A stretch of 38,634 nucleotides of DNA from Pedobacter sp. UBA4863 (GCF_002399615.1 NZ_DHDZ01000033.1:174336-212969), one strand, 5' to 3'; shown: positions 9,113 through 17,395, counted from the first letter of the stretch. The notes: generated by a model from the sequence alone, not told the origin. Made by a program: numbers and translations.

Positions 9113-9144
9113 TTTGAGTTTCTGCGGTAGAAATTATATCTTTG
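9113..9144 (+). promoter_or_regulatory. Promoter of tRNA-Arg
   Basis: TTTG (9113-9116), 20 bases, then TATCTTTG (9137-9144), matching TTTG-N19/20-TAnnTTTG. The predicted start near 9150 gives a leader of about 39 bases that RNase P would remove. Confidence 0.75.
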
Positions 9145-9188
9145 CACCACCTTAAAGGAAATAACTTTGGTTACTTTCTTATAGAGAG

Positions 9189-9262
9189 GCCTCCATAGCT
9201 CAGCTGGATAGAGCACCGGTTTTCTAAACCGTAGGTCACAGGTTCGAATCCTGTTGGGGGTA
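9189..9262 (+). tRNA. tRNA-Arg (anticodon TCT)
   Basis: A 74-nt cloverleaf. The acceptor GCCTCCA pairs with TGGGGGT with two G-T wobbles, including G1-T72. The D stem is GCTC/GAGC, the anticodon loop TTTCTAA has TCT (reads AGA/AGG), and the T arm is ACAGG-TTCGAAT-CCTGT. The anticodon stem CCGGT/ACCGT leaves a C-T mismatch at 27-43. CCA is not encoded; the next bases are CAA. Confidence 0.95.
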
Positions 9263-9303
9263 CAAAAAGCCGTTTTTAATTAAGTTTAAAGGCGGTTTTT
9301 ATT
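9263..9303 (+). terminator. Probable terminator of tRNA-Arg
   Basis: An imperfect hairpin directly after the tRNA: AAAAAGCC…TTT pairs with AAAGGC…TTTTT with small bulges, ending in a T-rich tract (GGTTTTTATTTTT). It is weaker than the tRNA-His terminator. Confidence 0.45.
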
Positions 9304-9405
9304 TTTAACAAACAATATACCCCACAGTTTGAGTAGATTACCATAAAATTGTCATCAAACCAAACTTATCAGCCTGTGCTTTACCTACAAATGCTACTTA
9401 TTCAT

Positions 9406-9413
9406 TAACTTTG
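9406..9413 (+). promoter_or_regulatory. -7 box of the rnpB promoter
   Basis: TAACTTTG matches TAnnTTTG. Its last base is 6 bases before 9419, where the P1 helix of the RNase P RNA begins, so this gives a local ruler for the distance from -7 box to start of transcription. The upstream element is poor. Confidence 0.6.
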
Positions 9414-9418
9414 AAACA

Positions 9419-9785
9419 ATGCAAACCGTTCTATCGCCCCTATCTAGCATTGGGGAGGAAAGTCCGGGCAACACAGAGCATCTCGCTTCCTAACGGGAAG
9501 GAGTTTGGGAATGAAGACCTAAATTACGGAAAGTGCCACAGAAAACAGACCTCCCAACGTAAATTGGGGAAGGGTGAAAACGTGAGGTAAGAGCTCACGA
9601 GCTTTGCCAGTGATGGCGAAGTTGGTAAACCCCGGGAGTTGAAAGACCAAATAGGCTAACGCACGTAGGGCTGCTCGTCCGATGTTAGTGGGTAGGTCGT
9701 TAGAGATAAACGGCAACGTTTATAGTAGATTAATGATAGAAGTCCCGATTTATCGGGAAACAGAACCCGGCTTACAGGTTTGCAT
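9419..9785 (+). ncRNA. rnpB: RNase P RNA, bacterial class A
   Basis: Catalytic RNA that trims the 5' leaders of tRNA precursors. The ends pair as P1: ATGCAAACC (9419-9427) with GGTTTGCAT (9777-9785). Conserved core blocks appear in order: GAGGAAAGTCCGGGC (P4 5' strand region), ACAGAAAACAGACC, GGTAAGAGCTCACGAGC, GGTAAACCCCGG, AGATAAACGGC and the 3' core ACAGAACCCGGCTTACAG. At about 367 nt the length suits class A. It has its own -7 box and terminator. Any ORFs through this stretch are artefacts. Confidence 0.97.
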
Positions 9786-9808
9786 TTTTAAACGATTATC
9801 TTTTCAAC

Positions 9809-9842
9809 AAATACCTTTTTCTAGTACCAGAAAAAGGTATTT
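9809..9842 (+). terminator. Terminator of rnpB
   Basis: AAATACCTTTTTCT (9809-9822) and AGAAAAAGGTATTT (9829-9842) form a perfect 14-bp stem with loop AGTACC. It lies 24 bases after the rnpB P1 helix. The T-run is inside the stem rather than after it, so it may act as a hairpin terminator or as a 3'-end processing barrier. Confidence 0.65.
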
Positions 9843-10016
9843 TAGTTAATACTGTTCCAATTTCAGCAAAAACTTAGCACCTACACGGGCAAAACATCCA
9901 GATATAGCGCAAACCCAAACGCTAGCATTAAACTTTACAAATGCAAAACTAACTTTATGATATAAATTGTACTTTGGTAACAATTAAAAACATGCAACAT
10001 CTAACAATGCACTACG

Positions 10017-10031
10017 TCTTCTTTAAGAAGA
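10017..10031. repeat. Short palindrome upstream of the metalloprotease gene
   Basis: TCTTCTT-T-AAGAAGA is a perfect 7-bp palindrome around one base, 34 bases before the ATG at 10066. It could be an operator or a leader hairpin. The rest of 9843-10065 is AT-rich with no gene and no exact TAnnTTTG box. Confidence 0.35.
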
Positions 10032-10065
10032 AAATTTAACACGTATAAACCCTAACTAACTAAAA

Positions 10066-12714
10066 ATGAAAAAACACTTATGGTTAATTCCTGCGGCGGC
10101 ATTATTAGCTTTTAATGCCAATGCCCAGGAAATTAAGAAAGCTGAAAAACCAGCCGACACCACCAAAAAGGTAGCGCCAACAACGCCCCCTGCCCCTCCA
10201 AAGCCAACCGTGGCCGACAAAATTAAATCTAGCAAGAAAATTGATGGACTCTTTACCCTGTACAAAGATACTGTAACGGGTAGCTTGCAATTGTACGTAA
10301 AGAAAGAACAGCTAGATAAAGATTACATCTATCAAAGTTTTTCAATGGGCGGCCCAACCAAATTGTTCTTAAACCAGAACATGATTAGAAGCACCAAACT
10401 GTTTCACATTAAACAAGTTGATGATAAAATTGAGTTCTTGGAAAAAAACACTTCCTTTTATTATGACCCTACCAATCCTGTAAGCAAAGCCGCTAACGTG
10501 GATGTGTCTGATGCAGTGTTTTTTGCTGATAAGTATAGCGCAAAAGACAAAGAAGGCTATTTAATTTCGGTAGATGGCTTGTTTTTAAGCGATAAACTTG
10601 ACCCAGTAAAACCGATGACCCCTCCAGGATTGCCCCCAGGCGCCATGTTTAACCTAGGAAATTTGAATGTAGCGAAATCAAAATACCAAAATGTAAAATC
10701 TTTTGATGGCAACACCGATGTGGTGGTTGATTTGGCATACGATAACCCTATGCCGTTTAACGGTGGCGGCAAAGACATTACCGATGCCAGGTACGTTCGT
10801 GTAAAAATGCAACATTCTTTTTTAGAAGTTCCACAAAATGATTTCAGACCTCGTAGAGATGACCCAAGAATAGGTTATTTTGGCGCCGAAGTAGATAACT
10901 TAACTTCTGTAGGCGCTACCCCTTACAAAGATTTCATTAGTCGTTGGCATTTAAAGAAGAAAAATCCTAATGCAAAGTTAAGCGAACCTGTAGAGCCCAT
11001 AGTTTTCTGGATTGAAAATACCACACCCATAGAGTATCGTGCCATTATTAAAGAGGCTGGAGAGAAATGGAACGAAGCTTTTGAAAAGGCGGGGTTCAAA
11101 AATGCGGTAGTGATGAAACAAATGCCAGACAATGCCACATGGGATCCATCAGATATTTCTTACAACGTAATACGCTGGGTATCGTCGGCATACCCTTCTT
11201 ATGGTGCAATTGGCCCAAGTTTCTTCAACCCATTAACCGGACAAATTTTAGGTGCCGATATTACCGTAGAATGGAAATCTGGTGCGGGTACCGCAGTACA
11301 AGACGATTTGTATAATGGTAGCCCAGCTATGGCAATGAACCTGCCTTGGGAAAATCCGGCAGAAGCCTTGGCTTTAACACAACAGGGTGCATCGCAAAAA
11401 TACGGTAAAAACCATGCCGCTTTTTGTTCGCTAGCACAAGAACTAAGCATGCAATATCAAACCGGTTTAGCCGCTATCGAGGTATTAGATGCCAATGTGC
11501 CCGAAGCAGCCAGAGCAGCTACCGTTAAAGAAATGCACAAACAATTCTTGTACTACCTAATTATGCACGAAATGGGCCACACCCTAGGCTTAAACCACAA
11601 CATGAAAGCGAGCCAGATGCTAAGCCCAGCACAAATGAACGATAAAAGCTTAACACGTAAAATTGGTTTACAAGGTTCGGTAATGGATTACCCAGCCATT
11701 AACGTAAGCAGCGATCGTAGCAAACAAGGCGATTACTACACTACCAAAGCCGGACCTTACGATTTATGGGCTATCGAATACGGCTATACGCCTTTTAATG
11801 AGAAAGATGAAGAAGCCGGATTAAATAAAATATTAAGCAGAAGTACCGACCCTCAATTAGCTTTCGGTAACGATGCAGACGATATGCGCAGCCCAGGTAG
11901 TGGTATAGACCCAAGGGTAAACGTTAACGACCATACCAATGACATGGTAACCTATGGCGAAGACCGTTTCAAATTGATCAACACCATGATCCCTAAATTA
12001 AAAGACCGCTTTGCAAAGCCTAACCAAAGTTACCATGATTTGCGCAGCAAATATCAGCAATTAAATGGTCAGCGTGCCAGTATAGCTGCCGCTTTAAGCC
12101 GTTACATTGGTGGTGTTTACGTAGATCGTAGTTTTGTTGGTCAGCAAGCCACAACTGCCCCTTTTACCCCTGTACCAGAAGCTTATCAAAAGAAAGCTTT
12201 GGCCCTGTTAAGCACCTATGTTTTTGCACCAAATGCTTTTGATGCCGATAAAGCGTTGTTCCCTTACTTACAAATTCAACGTAGAGGTTTTGGTTTCTTT
12301 GGCAATAACGAAGATATTAAACCACAGAGCACTTTCTTAGCCATACAGTTGGGCACTTTGGCGCAATTGTTACATCCAGCCACATTAAGTAGAATTAACA
12401 ACAGTGGTTTATATGGCAATACTTATGCCGTAGCTAATGTAATGAGCGATTTAACTAATGATATTTTCGCTGCCGATTTAAAATCAAATGTGAATTTATT
12501 CCGTCAGAACTTACAAACTGAATATGTTAAAGCTGCTGCTGCAATTGTTGCCGCATCAACTGGTTACGATAATGCCAGTAAAGCCGCTGCCTTAGCTACC
12601 TTAGTTAAAATTAAAGGCCAGTTAGCAACCGCAACAAGTACTGATGAGCAAACCAAAGCACACAGAGCTGCCTTAACTTTCTTAATTGATAAAGCTACTG
12701 CGGTAAGCAAATAA
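10066..12714 (+). CDS. Secreted zinc-dependent metalloprotease (DUF5117/DUF5118 family)
   Basis: An 882-aa exported protein beginning with signal peptide MKKHLWLIPAAALLAFNANA. A Pro/Lys-rich linker (about 30-50) is followed by N-terminal regions of the DUF5118/DUF5117 type and a zincin catalytic domain. The zinc motif is HEMGHTLGLNH: His501, Glu502 (base), His505 and His511. A Met-turn-like GSVMDYPA lies about 40 residues later, which places it near the metzincins. The C-terminal ~300 residues are helical. The family is widespread in Bacteroidota as periplasmic or surface proteases; its substrate is not known. The gene stands alone between rnpB and a strong bidirectional terminator. Confidence 0.93.
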   Translation: MKKHLWLIPAAALLAFNANAQEIKKAEKPADTTKKVAPTTPPAPPKPTVADKIKSSKKIDGLFTLYKDTVTGSLQLYVKKEQLDKDYIYQSFSMGGPTKLFLNQNMIRSTKLFHIKQVDDKIEFLEKNTSFYYDPTNPVSKAANVDVSDAVFFADKYSAKDKEGYLISVDGLFLSDKLDPVKPMTPPGLPPGAMFNLGNLNVAKSKYQNVKSFDGNTDVVVDLAYDNPMPFNGGGKDITDARYVRVKMQHSFLEVPQNDFRPRRDDPRIGYFGAEVDNLTSVGATPYKDFISRWHLKKKNPNAKLSEPVEPIVFWIENTTPIEYRAIIKEAGEKWNEAFEKAGFKNAVVMKQMPDNATWDPSDISYNVIRWVSSAYPSYGAIGPSFFNPLTGQILGADITVEWKSGAGTAVQDDLYNGSPAMAMNLPWENPAEALALTQQGASQKYGKNHAAFCSLAQELSMQYQTGLAAIEVLDANVPEAARAATVKEMHKQFLYYLIMHEMGHTLGLNHNMKASQMLSPAQMNDKSLTRKIGLQGSVMDYPAINVSSDRSKQGDYYTTKAGPYDLWAIEYGYTPFNEKDEEAGLNKILSRSTDPQLAFGNDADDMRSPGSGIDPRVNVNDHTNDMVTYGEDRFKLINTMIPKLKDRFAKPNQSYHDLRSKYQQLNGQRASIAAALSRYIGGVYVDRSFVGQQATTAPFTPVPEAYQKKALALLSTYVFAPNAFDADKALFPYLQIQRRGFGFFGNNEDIKPQSTFLAIQLGTLAQLLHPATLSRINNSGLYGNTYAVANVMSDLTNDIFAADLKSNVNLFRQNLQTEYVKAAAAIVAASTGYDNASKAAALATLVKIKGQLATATSTDEQTKAHRAALTFLIDKATAVSK

Positions 12715-12730
12715 CAATAAATTATAATAT

Positions 12731-12769
12731 AAAACTCCCCATAAGATTTAATTCCTATGGGGAGTTTTT
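12731..12769. terminator. Bidirectional intrinsic terminator
   Basis: AAAACTCCCCATA (12731-12743) and TATGGGGAGTTTT (12756-12768) form a perfect 13-bp stem with a 12-base loop and T-runs on both strands. It separates the convergent metalloprotease and monooxygenase genes. Confidence 0.85.
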
Positions 12770-12802
12770 ATTTTCAAACAGCAACCACTTTACCGAAAAG
12801 AG

Positions 12803-13831
12803 TTAGCGTTTTAGTACCTCTGCAATAATTTCATAAGACCGCAACCTAGCCCTGTGGTCAAAAATGTGTGAAGTTACCATCAGTTCATCTACCTTGGTGT
12901 GGTTTAAAAAAGAGGACAACTGCGTAGCCAATTTCTCAGGGCCACCAATAAAAGTAAAAGCTAACATCTGTGCTACAGCAGCTTCTTCAGCCGCCGTCCA
13001 TAAACCTTCCATACTAGCTACTGGCGGCTGTAAAAGCCTACGTTTATTACTTACAATGCCCGAAAATAAAATTTTTAGCGAAGTAGATAAACGTTCTGCT
13101 TCGGCATCCGTATCTGCGGCAATCACGTTTACACAAGAAAGCACGTAAGGCTCTTGTAGTACGTCAGACGGTCTAAAGTTCTTTCTATAAATCTTTATGG
13201 CTTCGAAAAAATAGGTGGGTGCAAAATGACTAGCAAAGGCATAGGGCAAACCATACGATGCTGCTAAATGTGCACTTTCTGTACTCGAACCTAAAATCCA
13301 GATAGGTACATTGGTGCCCTCTCCAGGTATTGCCCTAACTTTTCCATCGTAATTATCATCACCAAGAAAATGCTGTAATTTACGCACATCTTGAGGAAAA
13401 TGTTGTGGCGAATGAAAGCGTTCTCCCCTAATTTCATAAGCAGTTAACTGATCGGTTCCTGGTGCTCTTCCTAGCCCTAAATCAATTCTATTGGGATATA
13501 AGGTAGCCAAAGTACCAAACTGTTCGGCAATAATTAATGGTGTATGGTTAGGCAACATAATACCCCCAGCACCTACCCTAATAGTATCGGTATGCCCTGC
13601 AATATGCCCAATTAGTATCGAAGTAGCAGAACTTGCCACACTAACCATATTATGATGCTCGGCCAACCAATACCTATTATAACCAAGTTTTTCTGTATGT
13701 TTTGCCAACGATACACTATTGCTAAACGTAGTAGCAATATCGTGGCCTTCTATAACCCCAGCCAAATCCAAAACCGAATAAGGTACAACTTGTGCCGATT
13801 TATCAGTGGCCGATAATTTATTTTCGCTCAT
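12803..13831 (-). CDS. LLM-class flavin-dependent oxidoreductase (YhbW/MsnO8-like)
   Basis: A 342-aa bacterial luciferase-like monooxygenase, a TIM-barrel enzyme that uses reduced flavin and oxygen. Family signatures are the N-terminal SVLDLAGVIEG, YWLAEHHNM near residue 60, VGAGGIMLPNHTPL, DLGLGRAPGTD, WILGSSTESAHLAA and the C-terminal FIGGPEKLATQL. The length is normal. The substrate cannot be read from sequence. It follows an ArsR-type regulator by only 11 bp on the same strand, so the two form an operon, and the regulator probably controls its expression. Confidence 0.9.
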   Translation of the reverse strand: MSENKLSATDKSAQVVPYSVLDLAGVIEGHDIATTFSNSVSLAKHTEKLGYNRYWLAEHHNMVSVASSATSILIGHIAGHTDTIRVGAGGIMLPNHTPLIIAEQFGTLATLYPNRIDLGLGRAPGTDQLTAYEIRGERFHSPQHFPQDVRKLQHFLGDDNYDGKVRAIPGEGTNVPIWILGSSTESAHLAASYGLPYAFASHFAPTYFFEAIKIYRKNFRPSDVLQEPYVLSCVNVIAADTDAEAERLSTSLKILFSGIVSNKRRLLQPPVASMEGLWTAAEEAAVAQMLAFTFIGGPEKLATQLSSFLNHTKVDELMVTSHIFDHRARLRSYEIIAEVLKR

Positions 13832-13842
13832 TTTTTCAATTT

Positions 13843-14145
13843 CTATAAAGTATTCATCAAGTTGCCCAACCTAGCAATGGTTTCTTCGTTACGTTTGTAG
13901 TAAGTCCACTGCCCTATTCGGGTAGCCGAAACCAAACCTACACGATGTAAAACAGACAAATATTCGGAAATAGTAGATTGTGTTAACCCCGATTTCTTGT
14001 GAATATGCCCCACACAAACACCAACATCTATATCGCCACAAGCTGGCATATAATCTATAAAATGTTGTTCGGGGTCTTTCAGCCAAGTCAAAATTTGTAA
14101 CCTGTTTTTATTGCCAAGTGCCTTAAAAATTTCTACGTCATCCAT
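13843..14145 (-). CDS. ArsR-family transcriptional regulator
   Basis: A winged-helix repressor of 100 aa from the chosen start MDDVEIFKALGNKNRLQIL, which is the usual ArsR N-terminus. The recognition helix is KKSGLTQSTISEYLSVL, followed by the wing region VGLVSATRIGQWTYYKR. Cysteines in PACGDIDVGVCVGH could sense metal or redox state, but the classical ELCVCDL metal box is absent, so the inducer is unknown. An ATG four codons upstream (14157) is possible. However, a TAnnTTTG box covers that ATG and predicts transcription from about 14145, favouring the start given. It heads an operon with the flavin monooxygenase. Confidence 0.85.
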   Translation of the reverse strand: MDDVEIFKALGNKNRLQILTWLKDPEQHFIDYMPACGDIDVGVCVGHIHKKSGLTQSTISEYLSVLHRVGLVSATRIGQWTYYKRNEETIARLGNLMNTL

Positions 14146-14150
14146 TGGCA

Positions 14151-14158
14151 CAAACATA
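14151..14158 (-). promoter_or_regulatory. Candidate -7 box of the arsR-monooxygenase operon
   Basis: The minus strand reads TATGTTTG, matching TAnnTTTG. With the rnpB spacing, +1 falls at 14145, exactly the A of the ATG, so the mRNA would be leaderless. No TTTG element is seen upstream, so the match could be chance. Confidence 0.4.
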
Positions 14159-14249
14159 CATCGATAATTCCCGATATACCTATTGAATTTTAAGAGATGA
14201 CCTAGAAACGATAATTAGCGAAACTGTACAGCGTAAAAAAGGAATGTTT

Positions 14250-14273
14250 AAAAGAGCTTAAAACAAGTCTTTT
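14250..14273 (-). terminator. Possible terminator of the RibD-like reductase gene
   Basis: AAAAGA-G-CTT (14250-14259) pairs with AAG-TCTTTT (14265-14273), a 9-bp stem with one bulged G. It lies 17 bases past the stop at 14290 in the direction of transcription, and the minus strand continues with T-rich sequence. Confidence 0.35.
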
Positions 14274-14289
14274 GTTGACAGTGAATTGC

Positions 14290-14841
14290 TTAGGCTCGTA
14301 TCGGCTCGTAATAAAATACTGTTGCGCCAGAGCTTAACGATTTTGTTTGTAGAAGTTTCAATGTAATTCTGCCCGTAATTTGGTCAAATAGTTGCAGTCC
14401 TTTCCCTTCAATAACGGGGTGAATACAGATTTGTAGCTCATCAATAAGATTACTGTTTAAAAGTTGGATAATCAAGCTTCTACTTCCGATAAGAATGCTT
14501 TCCCCTGCTTGTTGTTTAAGTTCCAAAACTTCATTATCAAGAGATCTTTTGGCAAGCGTTGCGCTTTCCCAACCTGTGTTTGGCAGGGTATTAGAAAAAA
14601 CAACTTTCTGAATTTTATCTATAGAAACAGCAAAATCGTCCATTGATTTTTCGCCAGAAGGATTTTGCAATAAAGTTTGCCAAAACTGCATCAATTGATA
14701 AGTTATACGCCCATATAAAATTACCCCGGCATTAGCTATCAACTTAGTATAATGTTGGTGTAGTTCTTCGTCGGCAACTCCCGTTGTATGGTCGCAAACA
14801 CCATCAAGTGTCATGTTAAATGCTGCAATTACTTTTCTCAT
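14290..14841 (-). CDS. RibD C-terminal/dihydrofolate reductase-like protein
   Basis: A 183-aa protein of the RibD_C (DHFR-like fold) family. It shows the N-terminal strand MRKVIAAFNMTLDGV, the nucleotide-binding segment AGVILYGRITYQLMQ, KVVFSNTLPNTGWESATL, GESILIGSRSLIIQLL and IDELQICIHPVIEGKG. These are the usual blocks of the small stand-alone versions (YyaP/YwjB-like), presumably NAD(P)H-dependent reductases. They are not true folate-pathway DHFRs and the substrate is unknown. It is transcribed alone on the minus strand. Confidence 0.88.
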   Translation of the reverse strand: MRKVIAAFNMTLDGVCDHTTGVADEELHQHYTKLIANAGVILYGRITYQLMQFWQTLLQNPSGEKSMDDFAVSIDKIQKVVFSNTLPNTGWESATLAKRSLDNEVLELKQQAGESILIGSRSLIIQLLNSNLIDELQICIHPVIEGKGLQLFDQITGRITLKLLQTKSLSSGATVFYYEPIRA

Positions 14842-15309
14842 ATTTTCTGTTTTGATATTTAATCACCATAAATATACCCTAATTTCCGTATCTTTGTATT
14901 AACAAAACCCTCGCCCATCCGGGCCACCAAGCCTTCCTAAAACACCAACTATTTCATCCCACATTATAGCGGCATTATAGCGAGGTTATAGCGACCTTAT
15001 AGCGACTTTATTCCCAATCTAGTTCGAGTGTACTTCGCCTTAACTAGCAGTATAGTACCAGTAAATTAGCAGCAGCCATTGCACCAGCTTTCCAAAATTA
15101 GACCTTTTACCGAACAAGCTACCAACCAAATCATAGTAAAAAAACAAGTCATTTATTTCGAACACCTTAACCTCTTAATTCGGTCATTACTTTCGTTACA
15201 GCGCTGCACACAACCGCCGTTTGTCGCCTTTGTTTTGTTGTTGGTCGTTGCACAACAAAATAACTGTAATAAGGCATCTCATTTGTTTATCGAACAGAAA
15301 AAACACAAA
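14842..15309. other. 468-bp gene-free region with an 11-bp tandem repeat
   Basis: No convincing gene is seen. An in-frame upward extension of the following lipoprotein gene to 15079 exists, but it would put 77 non-signal-like residues before a perfect lipoprotein signal. A TAnnTTTG match (TATCTTTG, 14889-14896) without an upstream element could start a plus-strand transcript running through the tandem repeat. An inverted repeat TTTTGTTG/CAACAAAA sits at 15233-15260. Base composition is less AT-rich than other spacers. Confidence 0.5.
14963..15006. repeat. Tandem 11-bp repeat, four copies
   Basis: Four consecutive 11-mers: ATTATAGCGGC, ATTATAGCGAG, GTTATAGCGAC and CTTATAGCGAC. The core TTATAGCG is constant and the last base or two vary. 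The period is close to one helical turn. It sits in the spacer between two divergent genes. Confidence 0.85.
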
Positions 15310-16830
15310 ATGAAAAAACTATTTTTAACTACGTTATTTGTATTAATTGGCCTATTGCTAACAAGCTGCAAGAAAAACAGGGAAGAACAGCCCTATCCCG
15401 CTAACGAAAAAACCAAATTCAACATCAGTATTGAAAGCTTACCCGGACAAAACAACGCAATAGACGGACTTTCTGCTGTAATCACCATCAAATCTGCTAC
15501 CGGACATTTGGTAATTGAAAACCAAGCAATTCCCTTAAATCATCGGGGCAACTATGTAAGCGATCCCATCGAACTTCCTAAAGGCAATTACGAATTGGTT
15601 AAACTGCTGCTACAACACCAAGGCAACACCTTGTTTGCAACGCCTTGTGCAGGTTCAATCATGGCACAACAGGTTAACAAGCCATTAGCCATCTCCATCA
15701 ATCTACAAAAAACCGAGCATACTGTAGCCATAGAAGTTTTAGCCGTAACCATTAACCATAAGGCCGAAGACTTTGGCTATACAGGAGAGGTTTTTAACCA
15801 TCCTCCTCCTATTGATAACGCTGATGATTTTGTATTAAACCTAAAACCGATTTTTAAAGTGGGTAAAATAGTGTACGACAGTATTCCGGCAGTGCTAAAC
15901 ATTACCACCTATCCCCTTCAGGGCAATCCAACTACGCAAACCTACTATATAGCCGCTGGCGGGCAAAAGCTCACTTTAGCTAAAAAAGTAGCCAAGTATA
16001 AACTTAGTATTGCTAAATGGGGAATGATAGATGAAGTAGAATTAGAACAAGCCGACATGACAAGCGAAGTGAAGCTCTTTATGGGAGGATCTACAGAGGT
16101 AGCTAAAAAAATTAAAACCGAATCGGTTTACCTCTTTTCTGGTGGACGATGGATACCACAAACACGAAAAGAATATAGTTACAATGCCTTAGGGCAAGTA
16201 ACCCGTATTACACACCTTAGTAAAGCCACCGACGGAAGCCCAGTAACCGACGGTACAGAAGAACTCATTTACCAAGCCAATAACAAGGTGAGCGAAATTC
16301 GTTACCAAGTAAATGGCACCAATAAAGTAAATTACTTTTGGTACAAACCAGATGGCAAATTAGAACGTATGAAAGAAATTAATGAAGAAGACACCATTAC
16401 AGCCGAGGTAAGCTACCTAGCACAGCCGGGTAAAACAGGCATCACCAATAATTATCAAATTGGCGCTACTTACCAATATAGCCGCCGTTATTACAAACAG
16501 TATGCAACGGCAGAAATGCAGGGCGGAAATGCCTATATTTACACCAACCATACCTCTCATGGCGATAGCGAAACCACTACCGCTACTTACGATTTCAACA
16601 TTAATCCCTACGCACACTTAGATATTCCCGATTTTTGGCTCACACAGCTTTCCAAACATAACAGGTTAAACAAATGGAGCAGGTACGAAACATATATCCC
16701 AAAATACAACGCCTATCAATTTAGCTACACCTACGATGTGGAGGGGTTTCCTAAAGAAATCATTACCAAGTACAATATTTCCAACACTGCTACTGATGCC
16801 TACATTACCAAGACCGTTTTCACTTATTAA
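15310..16830 (+). CDS. Lipoprotein of unknown function with RHS-like repeats
   Basis: A 506-aa lipoprotein. The signal MKKLFLTTLFVLIGLLLTSC with Cys20 fixes the start at 15310. Residues ~40-240 are beta-rich and resemble the DUF4466/fimbrillin-like class of Bacteroidota surface lipoproteins, but I cannot name the family. Residues ~270-500 contain YD/RHS-like stretches (YSYNALGQVTRITHL, YFWYKPDGKLERMKEI, FSYTYDVEGFPKEIITKY). It is probably outer-membrane anchored. It is monocistronic, and a palindromic repeat follows the stop. Confidence 0.8.
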   Translation: MKKLFLTTLFVLIGLLLTSCKKNREEQPYPANEKTKFNISIESLPGQNNAIDGLSAVITIKSATGHLVIENQAIPLNHRGNYVSDPIELPKGNYELVKLLLQHQGNTLFATPCAGSIMAQQVNKPLAISINLQKTEHTVAIEVLAVTINHKAEDFGYTGEVFNHPPPIDNADDFVLNLKPIFKVGKIVYDSIPAVLNITTYPLQGNPTTQTYYIAAGGQKLTLAKKVAKYKLSIAKWGMIDEVELEQADMTSEVKLFMGGSTEVAKKIKTESVYLFSGGRWIPQTRKEYSYNALGQVTRITHLSKATDGSPVTDGTEELIYQANNKVSEIRYQVNGTNKVNYFWYKPDGKLERMKEINEEDTITAEVSYLAQPGKTGITNNYQIGATYQYSRRYYKQYATAEMQGGNAYIYTNHTSHGDSETTTATYDFNINPYAHLDIPDFWLTQLSKHNRLNKWSRYETYIPKYNAYQFSYTYDVEGFPKEIITKYNISNTATDAYITKTVFTY

Positions 16831-16862
16831 AGCAGTACAACTTCATAAATAAATTTCTTAAT

Positions 16863-16907
16863 ATTAGCCACAGGCACTCCAATTAAACAAAATGTACTGT
16901 GGCTAAT
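16863..16907. repeat. Palindromic repeat, family AGCCACAG, copy 1
   Basis: ATTAGCCACAG (16863-16873) is the perfect reverse complement of CTGTGGCTAAT (16897-16907), an 11-bp stem with a 23-base loop. The same arm motif recurs in the hairpin at 17396-17472. No T-run follows. It lies 32 bases after the lipoprotein stop and could also act as a weak terminator. Confidence 0.7.
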
Positions 16908-17034
16908 TAAAACAAGCTCAAAACTCTTTAAATCATCCTAAAATAAGCACCAATAATTTGACGAAAATCATTATATAATACCAGCTTATAATCATCATAT
17001 TTGTACTACCTAATCAACCAAAAAAAGCATAGAC

Positions 17035-17388
17035 ATGAAAAAATTAAGTTTACTTATCTTATTTGCAGCCTTTGCATTTCTAGCTAAGGCACAAGAAAAA
17101 CCAACAAAAACAACTAAAATAGAAAAAAAAGAAGTAGAGATTTCTTGTGGAGAATGTATGTTTAAATTACCTGGCAAAGGTTGTGATTTAGCTGTTAGAA
17201 TAGATGGCGTAGCCTATTTTGTTGATGGCAAAAAAACAGATGACTTTGGCGATGCACATGCCGAGGATGGTTTTTGTAATGCCATTAGAAAGGCAACCGT
17301 TACTGGAGAAATAATTAACGGTAGATTTAAAGCAAAAGCAATACAATTGCTAGCAAACAAGAAAACTGAAAAACCAAAGTCTAAATAG
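17035..17388 (+). CDS. DUF6370 family secreted cysteine-rich protein
   Basis: A 117-aa exported protein. A signal peptide (MKKLSLLILFAAFAFLAKAQ) is followed by a Lys/Thr-rich linker and a small domain with Cys38-x2-Cys41, Cys50 and Cys81 plus His75 (SCGECMFKLPGKGC … HAEDGFC). The pattern matches DUF6370, a periplasmic family found in Bacteroidota. The cysteines could form disulfides or bind a metal; neither is known. A Lys-rich tail ends the protein. It stands alone between two copies of one palindromic repeat family (16863-16907 and 17396-17472). Confidence 0.8.
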   Translation: MKKLSLLILFAAFAFLAKAQEKPTKTTKIEKKEVEISCGECMFKLPGKGCDLAVRIDGVAYFVDGKKTDDFGDAHAEDGFCNAIRKATVTGEIINGRFKAKAIQLLANKKTEKPKSK

Positions 17389-17395
17389 TTTTACC

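Noticed and set aside
8905..9117. A 70-codon open frame across the tRNA-His gene
   Set aside because: It is a reading of the tRNA, its terminator and AT-rich spacer; the region folds as tRNA-His and the frame has no coding character.
9519..9716. A minus-strand open frame of 65 codons
   Set aside because: It lies wholly inside the RNase P RNA, whose conserved core blocks explain the sequence.
14163..14181. A possible ArsR operator (ATCG-N8-CGAT) upstream of arsR
   Set aside because: The symmetry is only four bases per arm, too weak to report as a binding site.
14963..15006. Reading the 11-bp repeats as a small CRISPR-like array
   Set aside because: Units are contiguous with no spacers and no cas genes are present.
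15079..15309. Upstream extension of the lipoprotein gene by 77 codons
   Set aside because: The internal MKKLFLTT…LLTSC lipoprotein signal fixes the start at 15310; the extension has no signal or domain.
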